NCBI GenBank assembly: GCA_041797745.1
Contig: JBHBZU010000024.1
Span: 1-64,000, forward strand
Direction: 5' to 3'
Origin: UBA3871 sp041797745
GTDB lineage: Bacteria; Bacillota; Clostridia; Peptostreptococcales; Anaerovoracaceae
DNA: 64,000 bases
Made by a program: the position numbers and the translations under genes. Numbering within the stretch: position 1 is the stretch's first letter; each line of letters opens with the position of its first letter. The notes beneath the pieces were generated by a model that searched no databases, had not been told where the DNA came from, and saw only the letters and a list, made by a program, of their open reading frames with translations. Of the stretch, positions 44,377 through 52,853 are shown in pieces.

Positions 44377-46053
44377 TTATTTACTTTTGGATGTTCCTTT
44401 ATCCGTATTGTTTCCATTTTCCTGCGGTTTTCCGAGGTAATTGGCGAACACGTCCATCACTTCAATCGGGTCGCTTATGTAGTAAGACCTTGCAATATTG
44501 CCGTCGGAGTCAAAATCTGCACCGTCCCACCAAACCGCAACCTTGATTCGATTGTAACCCTTGATGTAATAGAACATATTCTTCACCCAAGAAACTTTAT
44601 TGCCGCCGTAACTTGCGCTGGCAAACTCGGTAATCATAAAGGGCTGATTATAAAGGGCTGAAGCTTTGGCATATACATCGTAGAAACAGGTATTAAAGGA
44701 CTGCCATGTTTCATTTTTGTAATAGGAACCGGTGTTGTATTTTGTGAGCCCCACTACGTCTACATATTCATCTCCGGGGTAGTAACGACGCTGGTCGTTC
44801 CAGTGGTAGTCGGGATAGGATTTACCGTTGGGGTTCCACACCCATATGGTGTTGCGGTTGGCACCTTGAGCTTCAAAGACAGAGTAGATGTATCGGTAGA
44901 CGCTTTTGTAAATTTCAGTGTCTCTGGAAGTATGGTAAGCGGAATAACTGCACCAGTCTCCGTTCATTTCGTTGAAAGGTCTGAAAAGTATCGGGTGACC
45001 GAAGTCTGAAATCATTTTGGCATAATCATTTAAAAATTTGTCATAGTCGCCGTTCAATATGCCGTACATCATATTGCGCCCTGAATAAGAGAGAGGCGGT
45101 TGCAGCGAAAGCTCCAGCGTACGACCCTCACTATGAGTACGTTCCAAAAGAGCCTTTTTCCGAATAAGATAAGGGTCGTCGTTTGGATGAATTTCGGTAT
45201 AGTGAAGCAATATAGGGAATTTATAGCCGATTTTTTCTTCTTTATGTGAGAGGTCGCTCATGTCATATTCATATGCAGGATTAAAGGTACCCCAAAGGAG
45301 AGCCGAAGAGCTAGAGAAGCATTGCTGATAGAACTTGGCTGTTTCGGCGTTCCAGTTAGGTTTAGCAACATGATTTCCCTTTATGTCAAGTCCTTGTATT
45401 CTTGGTGTGAAGAAATAAAGGGAAGAGGGAATATCTATATATCCTCCGCATTCCGAGAAAGGCACATCGGAGGAGAAGAAAAAGTCATAAACTGTTGTGC
45501 CGGAAACTAAAGTAACGCTGGCATAATAGTTGTTATCTTTTTCCATGCGAGCCAGCTTATTTCTCTGCCATTCTTTGATATAGGCGGTTTTACCGGCGAT
45601 TGTGGTGGTGAATTGATTGGTCAGGCTGTGGTCTGTTGTGTTTTCTAAAAATTTATAGCCATAATTAAAAAAGCCTGCCGGAACGTCTATGGTGCTTTTG
45701 TAAATTTCAAGGTGACGGTGTTTATCCTCCAATACGGAGACAAGAGAACAGTGGCTCATGTCCACAGGCTGCATAGTGGTTGGAATAGTGATGGCATAGC
45801 CATGGGCACAATTCACAAATTTCAGGTTACCGTCGGGCTTCTTTTCAACCCAAAAGATTCCTTTGGCGGCAGCCTCAGTAATGCCTGCATTGGTAATGCC
45901 GTTGTAGGTGACAGTCTGCACAGTTTCGGCAGAAGTTACTTCGGAAGTGCTGTCGGCATAAGAGGCTGTTGCAAAAGTAAAATTCCAAGATAAAGCAGTA
46001 ACAAGAGTTAAAGCAAAGGCAATAAACTTTTTTAAATTATTCTTTGAGTACAT
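44377..46053 (-). CDS. Secreted glycoside hydrolase, GH26-like
   Basis: 558 residues. Signal peptide about 1-34 (FIAFALTLVTALSWNFTFATASYA). An N-terminal domain (about 35-210) of unknown type precedes the TIM-barrel region. GH26 features: acid/base Glu in ILFRPFNEMNGDW, nucleophile Glu in FMITEFASASYGG, plus TIWVWNPNGKSYPDY. GH26 enzymes are mostly beta-mannanases; the exact substrate here is uncertain, and some cell-wall or exopolysaccharide glycanases share the pattern. ATG 46053 has GGAG 6 bases upstream; the in-frame TTG at 46065 lies before that site. Ends in GNNTDKGTSKSK, a polar tail with no anchor. Confidence 0.85.
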   Translation of the reverse strand: MYSKNNLKKFIAFALTLVTALSWNFTFATASYADSTSEVTSAETVQTVTYNGITNAGITEAAAKGIFWVEKKPDGNLKFVNCAHGYAITIPTTMQPVDMSHCSLVSVLEDKHRHLEIYKSTIDVPAGFFNYGYKFLENTTDHSLTNQFTTTIAGKTAYIKEWQRNKLARMEKDNNYYASVTLVSGTTVYDFFFSSDVPFSECGGYIDIPSSLYFFTPRIQGLDIKGNHVAKPNWNAETAKFYQQCFSSSSALLWGTFNPAYEYDMSDLSHKEEKIGYKFPILLHYTEIHPNDDPYLIRKKALLERTHSEGRTLELSLQPPLSYSGRNMMYGILNGDYDKFLNDYAKMISDFGHPILFRPFNEMNGDWCSYSAYHTSRDTEIYKSVYRYIYSVFEAQGANRNTIWVWNPNGKSYPDYHWNDQRRYYPGDEYVDVVGLTKYNTGSYYKNETWQSFNTCFYDVYAKASALYNQPFMITEFASASYGGNKVSWVKNMFYYIKGYNRIKVAVWWDGADFDSDGNIARSYYISDPIEVMDVFANYLGKPQENGNNTDKGTSKSK

Positions 46054-46191
46054 ATTTAGCTCCAATACAATTATAAAATATGTTAAAATCCCGAAATTTC
46101 AACATCTATAGACTTATATAAATATTAAGCTAAAAGGAATTTCCAGTCAAGAAAAATTCTGTTGCGGAAACTGCATATCTAAATTTTAAAA

Positions 46192-46412
46192 TTATGATAA
46201 AAGATATGATATAATGACTGCAAATGCAGTCATTATACAAAAATCATATAGCCGTGCGAATATTTTGCTTTCATAAACTTAAGCAAAAACGCACATGGCT
46301 GAATTATATCATGTAAACATGATATAATGACCCCAAGTTACATAGTCATTTCATCATATCTTCCTATGTACCTTATATATTCAAAGATATGATATAATAG
46401 CCATATAGCTAA
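46192..46412 (+). repeat. Dispersed palindromic repeat, copy 2 (longest form)
   Basis: In order: hairpin X (ATGACTGCA-AA-TGCAGTCAT), hairpin Y (AGCCGTGCGAATATTTTGC with GCAAAAACGCACATGGCT), palindrome P (TATATCATG-TAAA-CATGATATA), then hairpin Z (TGATATAATGACC with TAGTCATTTCATCA) and a final half-unit AGATATGATATAATAGCC. It fills the space between the GH26-like gene and the aminopeptidase gene; no other feature is seen there. Confidence 0.85.
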
Positions 46413-46454
46413 ATTAATATACCGCTATATAGAGGGATTTTGAAAAGGGAACTT

Positions 46455-48260
46455 ATGAAACCGATAAACAAGCGTATCGCTGAATTAAGAAGATTGATGA
46501 ATATGGAAAAGCTCGCCGCTTATGTGGTACCCACAGGCGATTACCATTCTTCTGAATATGCAGGAGAATATTTCAAGGAACGTGAATTTATTACAGGATT
46601 TACAGGGTCTGCAGGAGTTGCTGTTATAGGAAACAGCAGTGCGGGTCTTTGGACAGACGGAAGATACTTTTTGCAGGCGGAGGAAGAACTTGAGGATACC
46701 TGCATAAATCTTTTTAAAATGCGAAGACCCGGTGTATTAAAAGTTAGCGAATTTTTAGCCAAGACCCTTGGCAGCGGAGCTAGAATCGGGTTTGACGGAA
46801 AGACAATTTCCGCAGAATTTGTTAATGAAATTGAAAATGAATTTTCTAAACTTGGAAAGTCTGTTAGCTTCATTCAAAAGAATCTGGTAAACGAGATTTG
46901 GGGAGAAAGACCGAAACTTTCTTGCGAAAAAGTCGAAGTTTATCCCGAAAATATGGCAGGGCGCAGTCGGGAAGAAAAGCTGCAAGCTTTGGAAAGGAAG
47001 CTTGAAGAGCTTCAAGTGGATACCTTTGTGCTTTCCACTTTAGACGATATAGCGTATCTTTTGAATATTCGAGGCAATGACGTGCAATGCAGTCCGATGG
47101 TACTTAGTTATTTTGTCATGGATGAGGGTGCAAAAATCCTTTTTGCACAGAAAGCAGCTTTTCACGGTACAGGTGAGGCGGCGAAAAAGTCTCTTGAAAA
47201 AGCAGGAGTAGAGCTTCGGGAATATGACGAAGTCTATGAATATCTAAAAGAAAATATTTCGGGAAAGAGCGTGGCAATAGACATCGAAAAGTCCAATTAT
47301 GAGCTGGTACAGACTGTAGCTGAAGCAGAGGAAGTAGTGAATATTCATAATTACAGTCTTATTCCCAAATACATCAAAAATATAACAGAAATCGAAAATA
47401 TGGTGTGTGCACACCTAAAAGACGGTGTGGCGGTAACAAAGTGGATATACTGGTTAAAACGCAAAATAAAGGAAGCTGATGGAGAAGCCCTTACTGAAAT
47501 TTCAGTAGCGGAAAAACTTTATGAGTTTCGCAGTCAGCAGGAAAATTTTCGCGGGGAAAGCTTTGAAGCCATTATGGGCTACGGTCCTCACGGTGCTATT
47601 GTTCACTATTGCGCTACGTCTCAAAGTAATGCGAAGTTGGAGCCTAAAGGCTTGCTTTTGGCAGATACGGGAGGGCAGTATTTAGAGGGCACTACGGATG
47701 TGACTCGTACCATTGCGCTGGGCTCTCTTTCAGAAGAGGAGAAAAAACATTATACAGGAGTTCTCTGCGGACATCTTGCCTTGCAGCAGGCTGTATTCAA
47801 GGAGGGTACTAGCGGTGCCGAACTGGATCAGCTGGCGCGGAAGCCCATACGGGCTCAAGGCTTGGACTTTAACCATGGAACCGGACACGGTGTGGGTGTT
47901 TATTTAAATTGTCATGAGGAGCCTGTGAGGATATCTTTTGGTATGGCTGATGACATTCCGAATTTTGCCGCAGGCATGATTACTTCCGATGAACCGGGGA
48001 TATATATTGAGGGGAAGCACGGTATCAGAATTGAAAATTTGCTGGTTTGCATGGAAGCAGAGACAGGAAAGGAGGGATACCTGAAGTTTGAGCCCTTGAC
48101 CCTTATCCCTTATGAAATTGAGGCTTTGGATTTGTCAATTATGGACAAGGATAGCCGCAGGGCATATAATGAATATCAGGCATTGGTTTATGAAAGGCTG
48201 TCACCATATCTTAAAGCAGATGAGAAAGAGTGGCTGAAAGAAGCAACACGAAAAATTTGA
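46455..48260 (+). CDS. pepP: Xaa-Pro aminopeptidase (M24B)
   Basis: 601 residues, the long form of aminopeptidase P with two N-terminal creatinase-like domains (about 1-300) and a C-terminal pita-bread catalytic domain. Metal ligands visible: LADTGGQYLEGTTDVTRT (two Asp), FNHGTGHGVG (His), ITSDEPGIYIEG (Glu) and GIRIENLL (Glu). It removes N-terminal residues ahead of proline. I chose ATG 46455 (AAGGG 6 bases upstream); TTG 46440 would add five residues. The stop is followed within two bases by a palindromic repeat. Confidence 0.92.
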   Translation: MKPINKRIAELRRLMNMEKLAAYVVPTGDYHSSEYAGEYFKEREFITGFTGSAGVAVIGNSSAGLWTDGRYFLQAEEELEDTCINLFKMRRPGVLKVSEFLAKTLGSGARIGFDGKTISAEFVNEIENEFSKLGKSVSFIQKNLVNEIWGERPKLSCEKVEVYPENMAGRSREEKLQALERKLEELQVDTFVLSTLDDIAYLLNIRGNDVQCSPMVLSYFVMDEGAKILFAQKAAFHGTGEAAKKSLEKAGVELREYDEVYEYLKENISGKSVAIDIEKSNYELVQTVAEAEEVVNIHNYSLIPKYIKNITEIENMVCAHLKDGVAVTKWIYWLKRKIKEADGEALTEISVAEKLYEFRSQQENFRGESFEAIMGYGPHGAIVHYCATSQSNAKLEPKGLLLADTGGQYLEGTTDVTRTIALGSLSEEEKKHYTGVLCGHLALQQAVFKEGTSGAELDQLARKPIRAQGLDFNHGTGHGVGVYLNCHEEPVRISFGMADDIPNFAAGMITSDEPGIYIEGKHGIRIENLLVCMEAETGKEGYLKFEPLTLIPYEIEALDLSIMDKDSRRAYNEYQALVYERLSPYLKADEKEWLKEATRKI

Positions 48261-48261
48261 T

Positions 48262-48340
48262 GGCATAACGACCCCAATTTCACATAGTCGTTTCGCCATA
48301 TCTACATCTGTAAATTATAATCAGAGATATGGTACAACTA
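48262..48340 (+). repeat. Dispersed palindromic repeat, copy 3
   Basis: TGGCATAACGACC near 48262 pairs with TAGTCGTTTCGCCA near 48284. Compared with copy 1 (TGATATAATGAC / GTCATTTCATCA) the changes occur on both arms and keep pairing. The half-unit AATCAGAGATATGGTAC follows. It begins two bases after the pepP stop. Confidence 0.8.
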
Positions 48341-48379
48341 AATAATATCAAGCAGAACAGAATTATTATGGGTGAAAAT

Positions 48380-49465
48380 ATGAACGAAAGAAATTTAATT
48401 TTGGTTATAAATCCGGGTTCCACTTCCACAAAAGTGGCAATTTATGACGGGGAGAAACAACTCAGTGTTTTAGACCTTACACACAAGGCGGAAGACCTCA
48501 AAGGGTTTAATTCAATCAACGACCAGCTGGGTTTCAGAAAAGAAGCAGTTGAGAAATATCTTGCCGACAAGGGCATAAAGCCGTCAGACCTTACAGCTAT
48601 TGCTTGCAGGGCAGGTGTAGTTGGAGAATTGGAGGCAGGGGCTTATGAGGTGACGGAAAAATTTCGTAATGCTTCCTTAAACTCCGACCAGCCACATCCC
48701 GCCAATCTTTCACCGATTATAGGGTATGAGATTGCAAAGGAAGCTAACGCTACAGGCGGTAAGAACGTTAAGGCTTATATCTACGATGCGGTTTGCGGTT
48801 GTGGTAAACCGAACCCGATATATCAGCTTACGGGACTTCCTGAAATAGAAAGACCGTTCCTTACTCACGTGCTTAACTCCCGCGCGGTAGCTATTGAGCA
48901 GGCAAAGCGGGACGGAGTCAGCATTTACGACCACACCTATATAGTAGCCCACTTGGGCGGAGGTATAACAGTCAACCTTATTTGCAACGGAAAGATTTTG
49001 GATTTCGTTGGTGATGATGAGGGTTGCTTTTCACCTGAAAGAACCGGAGGCATTCCTGTAAGACCGTTGGTCAAATATTGCTATCGCAGCGGTCTTGATG
49101 AAAAGCAAATGCAGAAAAAGCTCAAGGGACAGGGTGGACTCATGGCATATCTCGGAAAGAATGATATGAGGGATGTCTACAAGATGATTGAAGCAGGAGA
49201 CGAAAAGGCAAAGATTTGCGTTGAGGCAATGGCTATGCAGGTGGCGCAGGACATTGGTATGATGGCAACGGATGTATGCGGTAAGGTGGACAAAATAATC
49301 TTGACGGGAGGTATTGCCCATCAAAAGAGATTTACAGATGATGTAACCGAAAGGGTTCAGTTCATAGCTCCCGTTGCAGTCATTTCAGGAACATACGAAA
49401 TGGAGGCTTTGGCAGGTGGTGTACTCAGGGTGCTTAAAGGCGAAGAAAAGGCTAAAGTTTTCTAA
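48380..49465 (+). CDS. buk: Butyrate kinase
   Basis: 361 residues, standard length. ASKHA-fold signature at the start (LILVINPGSTSTKVAIYDG), HLGGGITVNLICNGK and FSPERTGGIPVRPLV, then ILTGGIAHQKRF. It converts butyryl phosphate plus ADP to butyrate and ATP, the last step of one butyrate fermentation route; some relatives use branched-chain acids. No phosphotransbutyrylase gene is in the window. ATG 48380 has GGGTGA 5 bases upstream and gives the family's usual length; earlier Met codons (48329, 48368) fall in or near the repeat element and lack ribosome sites. Confidence 0.93.
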   Translation: MNERNLILVINPGSTSTKVAIYDGEKQLSVLDLTHKAEDLKGFNSINDQLGFRKEAVEKYLADKGIKPSDLTAIACRAGVVGELEAGAYEVTEKFRNASLNSDQPHPANLSPIIGYEIAKEANATGGKNVKAYIYDAVCGCGKPNPIYQLTGLPEIERPFLTHVLNSRAVAIEQAKRDGVSIYDHTYIVAHLGGGITVNLICNGKILDFVGDDEGCFSPERTGGIPVRPLVKYCYRSGLDEKQMQKKLKGQGGLMAYLGKNDMRDVYKMIEAGDEKAKICVEAMAMQVAQDIGMMATDVCGKVDKIILTGGIAHQKRFTDDVTERVQFIAPVAVISGTYEMEALAGGVLRVLKGEEKAKVF

Positions 49466-49475
49466 ATTTTAAAAT

Positions 49476-49518
49476 AAGGTGGCAGGTGTTCTTAACAGAA
49501 AACTTGCTGCCTTTTTTT
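49476..49518 (+). terminator. Rho-independent terminator of buk
   Basis: AAGGTGGCAGGT (from 49476) pairs with ACTTGCTGCCTT, with small bulges, followed by a run of T. Confidence 0.8.
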
Positions 49519-49576
49519 AAGGAAAATAGCTTTTAAAACATACAAGTGAAAAGAAATTAATAATAAAAGCGAGCAA

Positions 49577-49600
49577 ACGATTAAATATATGTTTAATCGT
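49577..49600. promoter_or_regulatory. Perfect inverted repeat, candidate ArsR-family operator
   Basis: ACGATTAAA (49577-49585) and TTTAATCGT (49592-49600) are perfect arms around TATATG. It lies 155 bases upstream of the arsR-type start in a 289-base gap that has no gene. Function is a guess from position. Confidence 0.4.
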
Positions 49601-49754
49601 AATTTAAAAGGGTAAGAAATATACATAAGAAAAAATTAGGCGGATAAAGGGAAGAAAAACGCCTTAAATATCATATCATAAACTATGAAAAGTCGAAGAA
49701 AGTCAAAGAAAATCAAGGAAAGACCACAAGCTTATATAATTTCAGGAGGATGAC

Positions 49755-50132
49755 ATGGAAATAAAACAATTACCTCATAATCATGGTGCGAATACGGAAG
49801 CACTTATTCGTGAGAGGGAAATGGCACCGGATATAACCACATTTAAAGCGGCAGCAGATACCTTTGCTTTGCTGGGAGATGCCAGCAGGCTTAAAATCTT
49901 TTGGCTTCTGTGTCATACGGAAGAATGTGTGGCAAACATAGCTGCGGCAGTTGATATGTCGGCACCGGCAGTATCACACCATTTAAAAGCCTTAAAGAAT
50001 GCTAAAATTTTGCAGAGCCGTAAAGACGGCAAAGAGGTATATTACAAATTGGCAGATACCTATGAAGCAGATTTGCTCCATAAAGCAGCGGACAGTTTTA
50101 TGAATATTAAGTGTCCAAGTGAAGTTTTATAA
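49755..50132 (+). CDS. ArsR/SmtB-family metal-responsive repressor
   Basis: 125 residues. Winged helix with FALLGDASRLKIFWLL, then CVANIAAAVDMSAPAVSHHLKAL as recognition helix and DGKEVYYKLAD as the wing. Possible metal ligands: C53 and C58 (CHTEEC, the alpha3 position used by ArsR and CadC), and His8/His10 near the N-terminus (PHNH), as in CadC/SmtB proteins with an N-terminal site. It should repress the HMA protein and P-type ATPase genes that follow and release on Cd, Zn or Pb. AGGAGG ribosome site 6 bases before the ATG. Confidence 0.88.
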   Translation: MEIKQLPHNHGANTEALIREREMAPDITTFKAAADTFALLGDASRLKIFWLLCHTEECVANIAAAVDMSAPAVSHHLKALKNAKILQSRKDGKEVYYKLADTYEADLLHKAADSFMNIKCPSEVL

Positions 50133-50317
50133 ATAAACAAGTGAGATTTTCTAAATAAAGATCTAAATAAAGATGAGGAAGTTGGGAAATACGGAACTTG
50201 TAAAATTCCACAAGCTAAATAGAGCTTTTACAGTGTTCTTATCATAATATTTTCATAATAACCTCATCTATAAATTATATAATCAAAAAGCCCAAAAAGG
50301 TAAAGGAGAGAAAGAAA

Positions 50318-50536
50318 ATGAAAAGAAGTTATAAACTGGAAAATTTGGATTGTGCCAACTGTGCGGCAAAGATGGAAAACGCAATAAATAAGTTAGAGGG
50401 CGTAAAATGTACAGTTACTTTTATGACTGAAAAAATTACCCTTGAGGCTGAGGATGACAAATTTGAGCAGGCACTTTCAGACGCGCAGGACATTATCAGC
50501 AGGATAGAACCGGATACAAAGATAGCAAGGCGCTAG
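50318..50536 (+). CDS. Stand-alone heavy-metal-associated (HMA) domain protein
   Basis: 72 residues, one HMA fold. Metal motif C12-x2-C15 in ENLDCANCAAKME. The sequence matches the N-terminal domain normally fused to Cd/Zn ATPases; here it is a separate gene 14 bases before the ATPase, which itself lacks an HMA domain. It is either a metallochaperone or a detached regulatory domain. AAGGAGAG ribosome site. Confidence 0.88.
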   Translation: MKRSYKLENLDCANCAAKMENAINKLEGVKCTVTFMTEKITLEAEDDKFEQALSDAQDIISRIEPDTKIARR

Positions 50537-50550
50537 TTTGAGGAAAACTT

Positions 50551-52569
50551 ATGACAAGAGGACAGAAAAGAGATTTAATAAAAATTTTTATATCCCTTAG
50601 TCTCATGGTCTTTGGAATACTGACAGAAAACCTCTTTCCTACGGAAAAGCTACCCCTTGTGACAGTGGCAGGAACGGAGATAAATTTAGGGATAGCAGCT
50701 ATCTATGTGACAGCTTACTTAACAGCAGGCTTCGAAACTTTAGGGAAAGCCCTCAATGGAATCTTGAGGGGGCAGATGCTTGATGAAAATTTTCTCATGA
50801 CAATCGCGTCCATAGGCGCTTTGCTTCTTCAAGATTACAAAGAGGGCGTGGCAGTAATGCTCTTTTACAATGTAGGGGAACTTTTTGAGGACTATGCTGT
50901 AAACAAATCAAGAAAATCTATCAAAGACCTTATGGACATCAGACCGGATTATGCAAATTTATACAATGAGCAGACAGGCGAAGTCATGGAGGTGGATCCT
51001 TACGAAGTTAAAGTGGGAGATCGGATTCAGATTAAACCGGGAGAAAGAGTCCCTTTGGATGCGAAAATATTAAAGGGAAACTCCTCCGTTCAAACAGCGG
51101 CACTGACAGGCGAGTCCGTTCCAAGAGATTTGGGCGAGGGGGATACAATACTGTCAGGCTTCATCAATATGACAGGCGTGCTTTTGGCGGAAGTACAAAA
51201 GGACTTTGAGGAGTCCACAGCCTCTAAAATTTTAGAGTTGGTGGAACAGGCGGCGGACAGCAAGGCAGGCACCGAACGCTTCATTACTAAATTTGCCAGA
51301 ATATATACTCCATGTGTGGTTTTTGCGGCAGCAGCTCTTGCAATAATACCGTCGGTGCTTTTCGGGGAACCCTTTGGAACTTGGAGCTACAGGGCAATGG
51401 TGTTTCTGGTAATATCCTGCCCATGCGCATTGGTAATTTCCGTACCCCTCAGCTTTTTCGGCGGCATTGGCGCAGCTTCTAAAGCAGGTATTCTTGTTAA
51501 GGGCAGCAATTTTTTAGAAGTTATGAGTCAGGTGGACACTGTTGTATTTGACAAGACAGGCACTCTTACCACAGGAGAATTTAAAGTGACGGAGGTTATT
51601 CCCGCTAAATCTGGAACCGGTACGGCAATGGAAGATGGAGAGCAGCTTTTTCGAGATGAGATTATCAATCTGGCGGCACATGCAGAATGTTTCTCACCTC
51701 ATCCCATTGCAGCTTCCATTCGCGCTGCCTACGGCAAGGAAATTCCTCAAGAAAAGCTTCGTGAGGTGGAAGATATTGCAGGTTACGGCATTCGTGCCAA
51801 AGTTATCTCCGACAGCGATACTTTGAGAATGGCGGAAAGACAGGTATTAGTCGGCAATTTGAGATTTATGAGACAGCAGACTGATTTAATTTCCAAAGCA
51901 GCGGAGGAAGCTACCGCGGAAGCAGAAAAATCGGGAGTTACGGGCACACTGGTATATGTTGCGGTTGACGGGAAATATAGGGGACTTATTGTCATAGGTG
52001 ACGAGTTGAAACGGGATACCGCCTATGCAATCAACGGACTTTTAGGAATGGGAATAGACAATATAGTCATGCTTACAGGCGACAGGCGAAAGAATGCGGA
52101 AAAGCTTGCAGGTCTTGTGGGAATCAAGGCTGAAAACGTTTACGCAGAGCTTCTCCCCGCAGATAAACTTTCAAAGGTTGAAGAAATTATTGAAAGAGGA
52201 AAAATAAACAAGGCAAACCATGCTTTAGTTTATGTGGGAGACGGCTTAAACGATGCGCCTGTGCTTGCAAGGGCAGATGTGGGCATTGCCATGGGGAGTT
52301 TAGGTTCAGACGCAGCTATAGACGCGGCAGACGCAGTTATTATGACGGATGAGCCATCGAAACTGTTGACTCTTTTTGCTATTTCTAAAAAAACTTTAGG
52401 CATTGCAAAGGAAAATATAGCATTTGCACTAATTATAAAGTTTCTTGTGTTAGCTCTGGGGGCTGTGGGCTTGGCAGGAATGTGGGCGGCAGTTTTTGCT
52501 GATGTAGGAGTGTCTATGTTGGCAATATTAAATTCTATGCGAACTTTGAATCTGAGAGATATGGTCTAA
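50551..52569 (+). CDS. cadA: P1B-type Cd/Zn/Pb-exporting ATPase
   Basis: 672 residues, shorter than typical CadA (about 720) because the HMA domain is encoded separately. Motifs: ALTGESVP (A domain), SCPCALVISVP (metal-site CPC in the membrane), DKTGTLTTGE (phosphorylated Asp near residue 334), FSPHPIAASI (HP motif) and YVGDGLNDAPVLARADVGIAMG. About eight membrane helices. It pumps soft divalent metals out of the cell. The CPC plus the C-terminal pattern fits Zn/Cd/Pb specificity rather than Cu. Its last codons and stop lie within the first arm of a palindromic repeat. Confidence 0.92.
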   Translation: MTRGQKRDLIKIFISLSLMVFGILTENLFPTEKLPLVTVAGTEINLGIAAIYVTAYLTAGFETLGKALNGILRGQMLDENFLMTIASIGALLLQDYKEGVAVMLFYNVGELFEDYAVNKSRKSIKDLMDIRPDYANLYNEQTGEVMEVDPYEVKVGDRIQIKPGERVPLDAKILKGNSSVQTAALTGESVPRDLGEGDTILSGFINMTGVLLAEVQKDFEESTASKILELVEQAADSKAGTERFITKFARIYTPCVVFAAAALAIIPSVLFGEPFGTWSYRAMVFLVISCPCALVISVPLSFFGGIGAASKAGILVKGSNFLEVMSQVDTVVFDKTGTLTTGEFKVTEVIPAKSGTGTAMEDGEQLFRDEIINLAAHAECFSPHPIAASIRAAYGKEIPQEKLREVEDIAGYGIRAKVISDSDTLRMAERQVLVGNLRFMRQQTDLISKAAEEATAEAEKSGVTGTLVYVAVDGKYRGLIVIGDELKRDTAYAINGLLGMGIDNIVMLTGDRRKNAEKLAGLVGIKAENVYAELLPADKLSKVEEIIERGKINKANHALVYVGDGLNDAPVLARADVGIAMGSLGSDAAIDAADAVIMTDEPSKLLTLFAISKKTLGIAKENIAFALIIKFLVLALGAVGLAGMWAAVFADVGVSMLAILNSMRTLNLRDMV

Positions 52570-52825
52570 TGACCCCATTTTGCATAGTCATTTCACCATA
52601 TCTTCATTTGAAAATTATGATGGGAGATATGGTATAATAACTCCAAGTTGCATAGCTATTTCACCATATCTTCCTCTGTAAAATATACAATAAAAGATAT
52701 GGTCTAATGAATGCAAAAGCAGTCATTAGACCAAAATCATATAGCTGTGCGAATATTTTGCTTCGTAAACTTCGGCAAAATCGCACATGGCTGAATTAGA
52801 CCATGTAAACAAGGTCTAATAACCC
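52557..52825 (+). repeat. Dispersed palindromic repeat, copy 4
   Basis: Two Z hairpins (from 52557 and about 52624), then hairpin X with GGTCTAATGA and TCATTAGACC arms, hairpin Y (AGCTGTGCGAATATTTTGC with GCAAAATCGCACATGGCT) and palindrome P (TAGACCATG-TAAA-CAAGGTCTA). Relative to copy 2, TATA... arms are replaced by GGTC/GACC on both sides. The first arm overlaps the end of the ATPase gene and supplies its TAA. Confidence 0.85.
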
Positions 52826-52835
52826 AAACAATGAC

Positions 52836-52853
52836 AGGAGGGCGAAGAATATC
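52836..52853 (+). promoter_or_regulatory. Ribosome-binding site that implies an AUC start codon
   Basis: AGGAGGG at 52836-52842 is followed after 8 bases by ATC at 52851. No in-frame ATG, GTG or TTG lies between the upstream stop (52806) and TTG 53043, which is beyond the GTPase P-loop. A ten-codon ATG frame at 52831 overlaps the site in another frame. Confidence 0.65.

Noticed and set aside
48329..48379. Earlier in-frame ATG codons for butyrate kinase
   Set aside because: They lie in or next to the dispersed repeat, lack ribosome sites and would lengthen the protein beyond the family norm.
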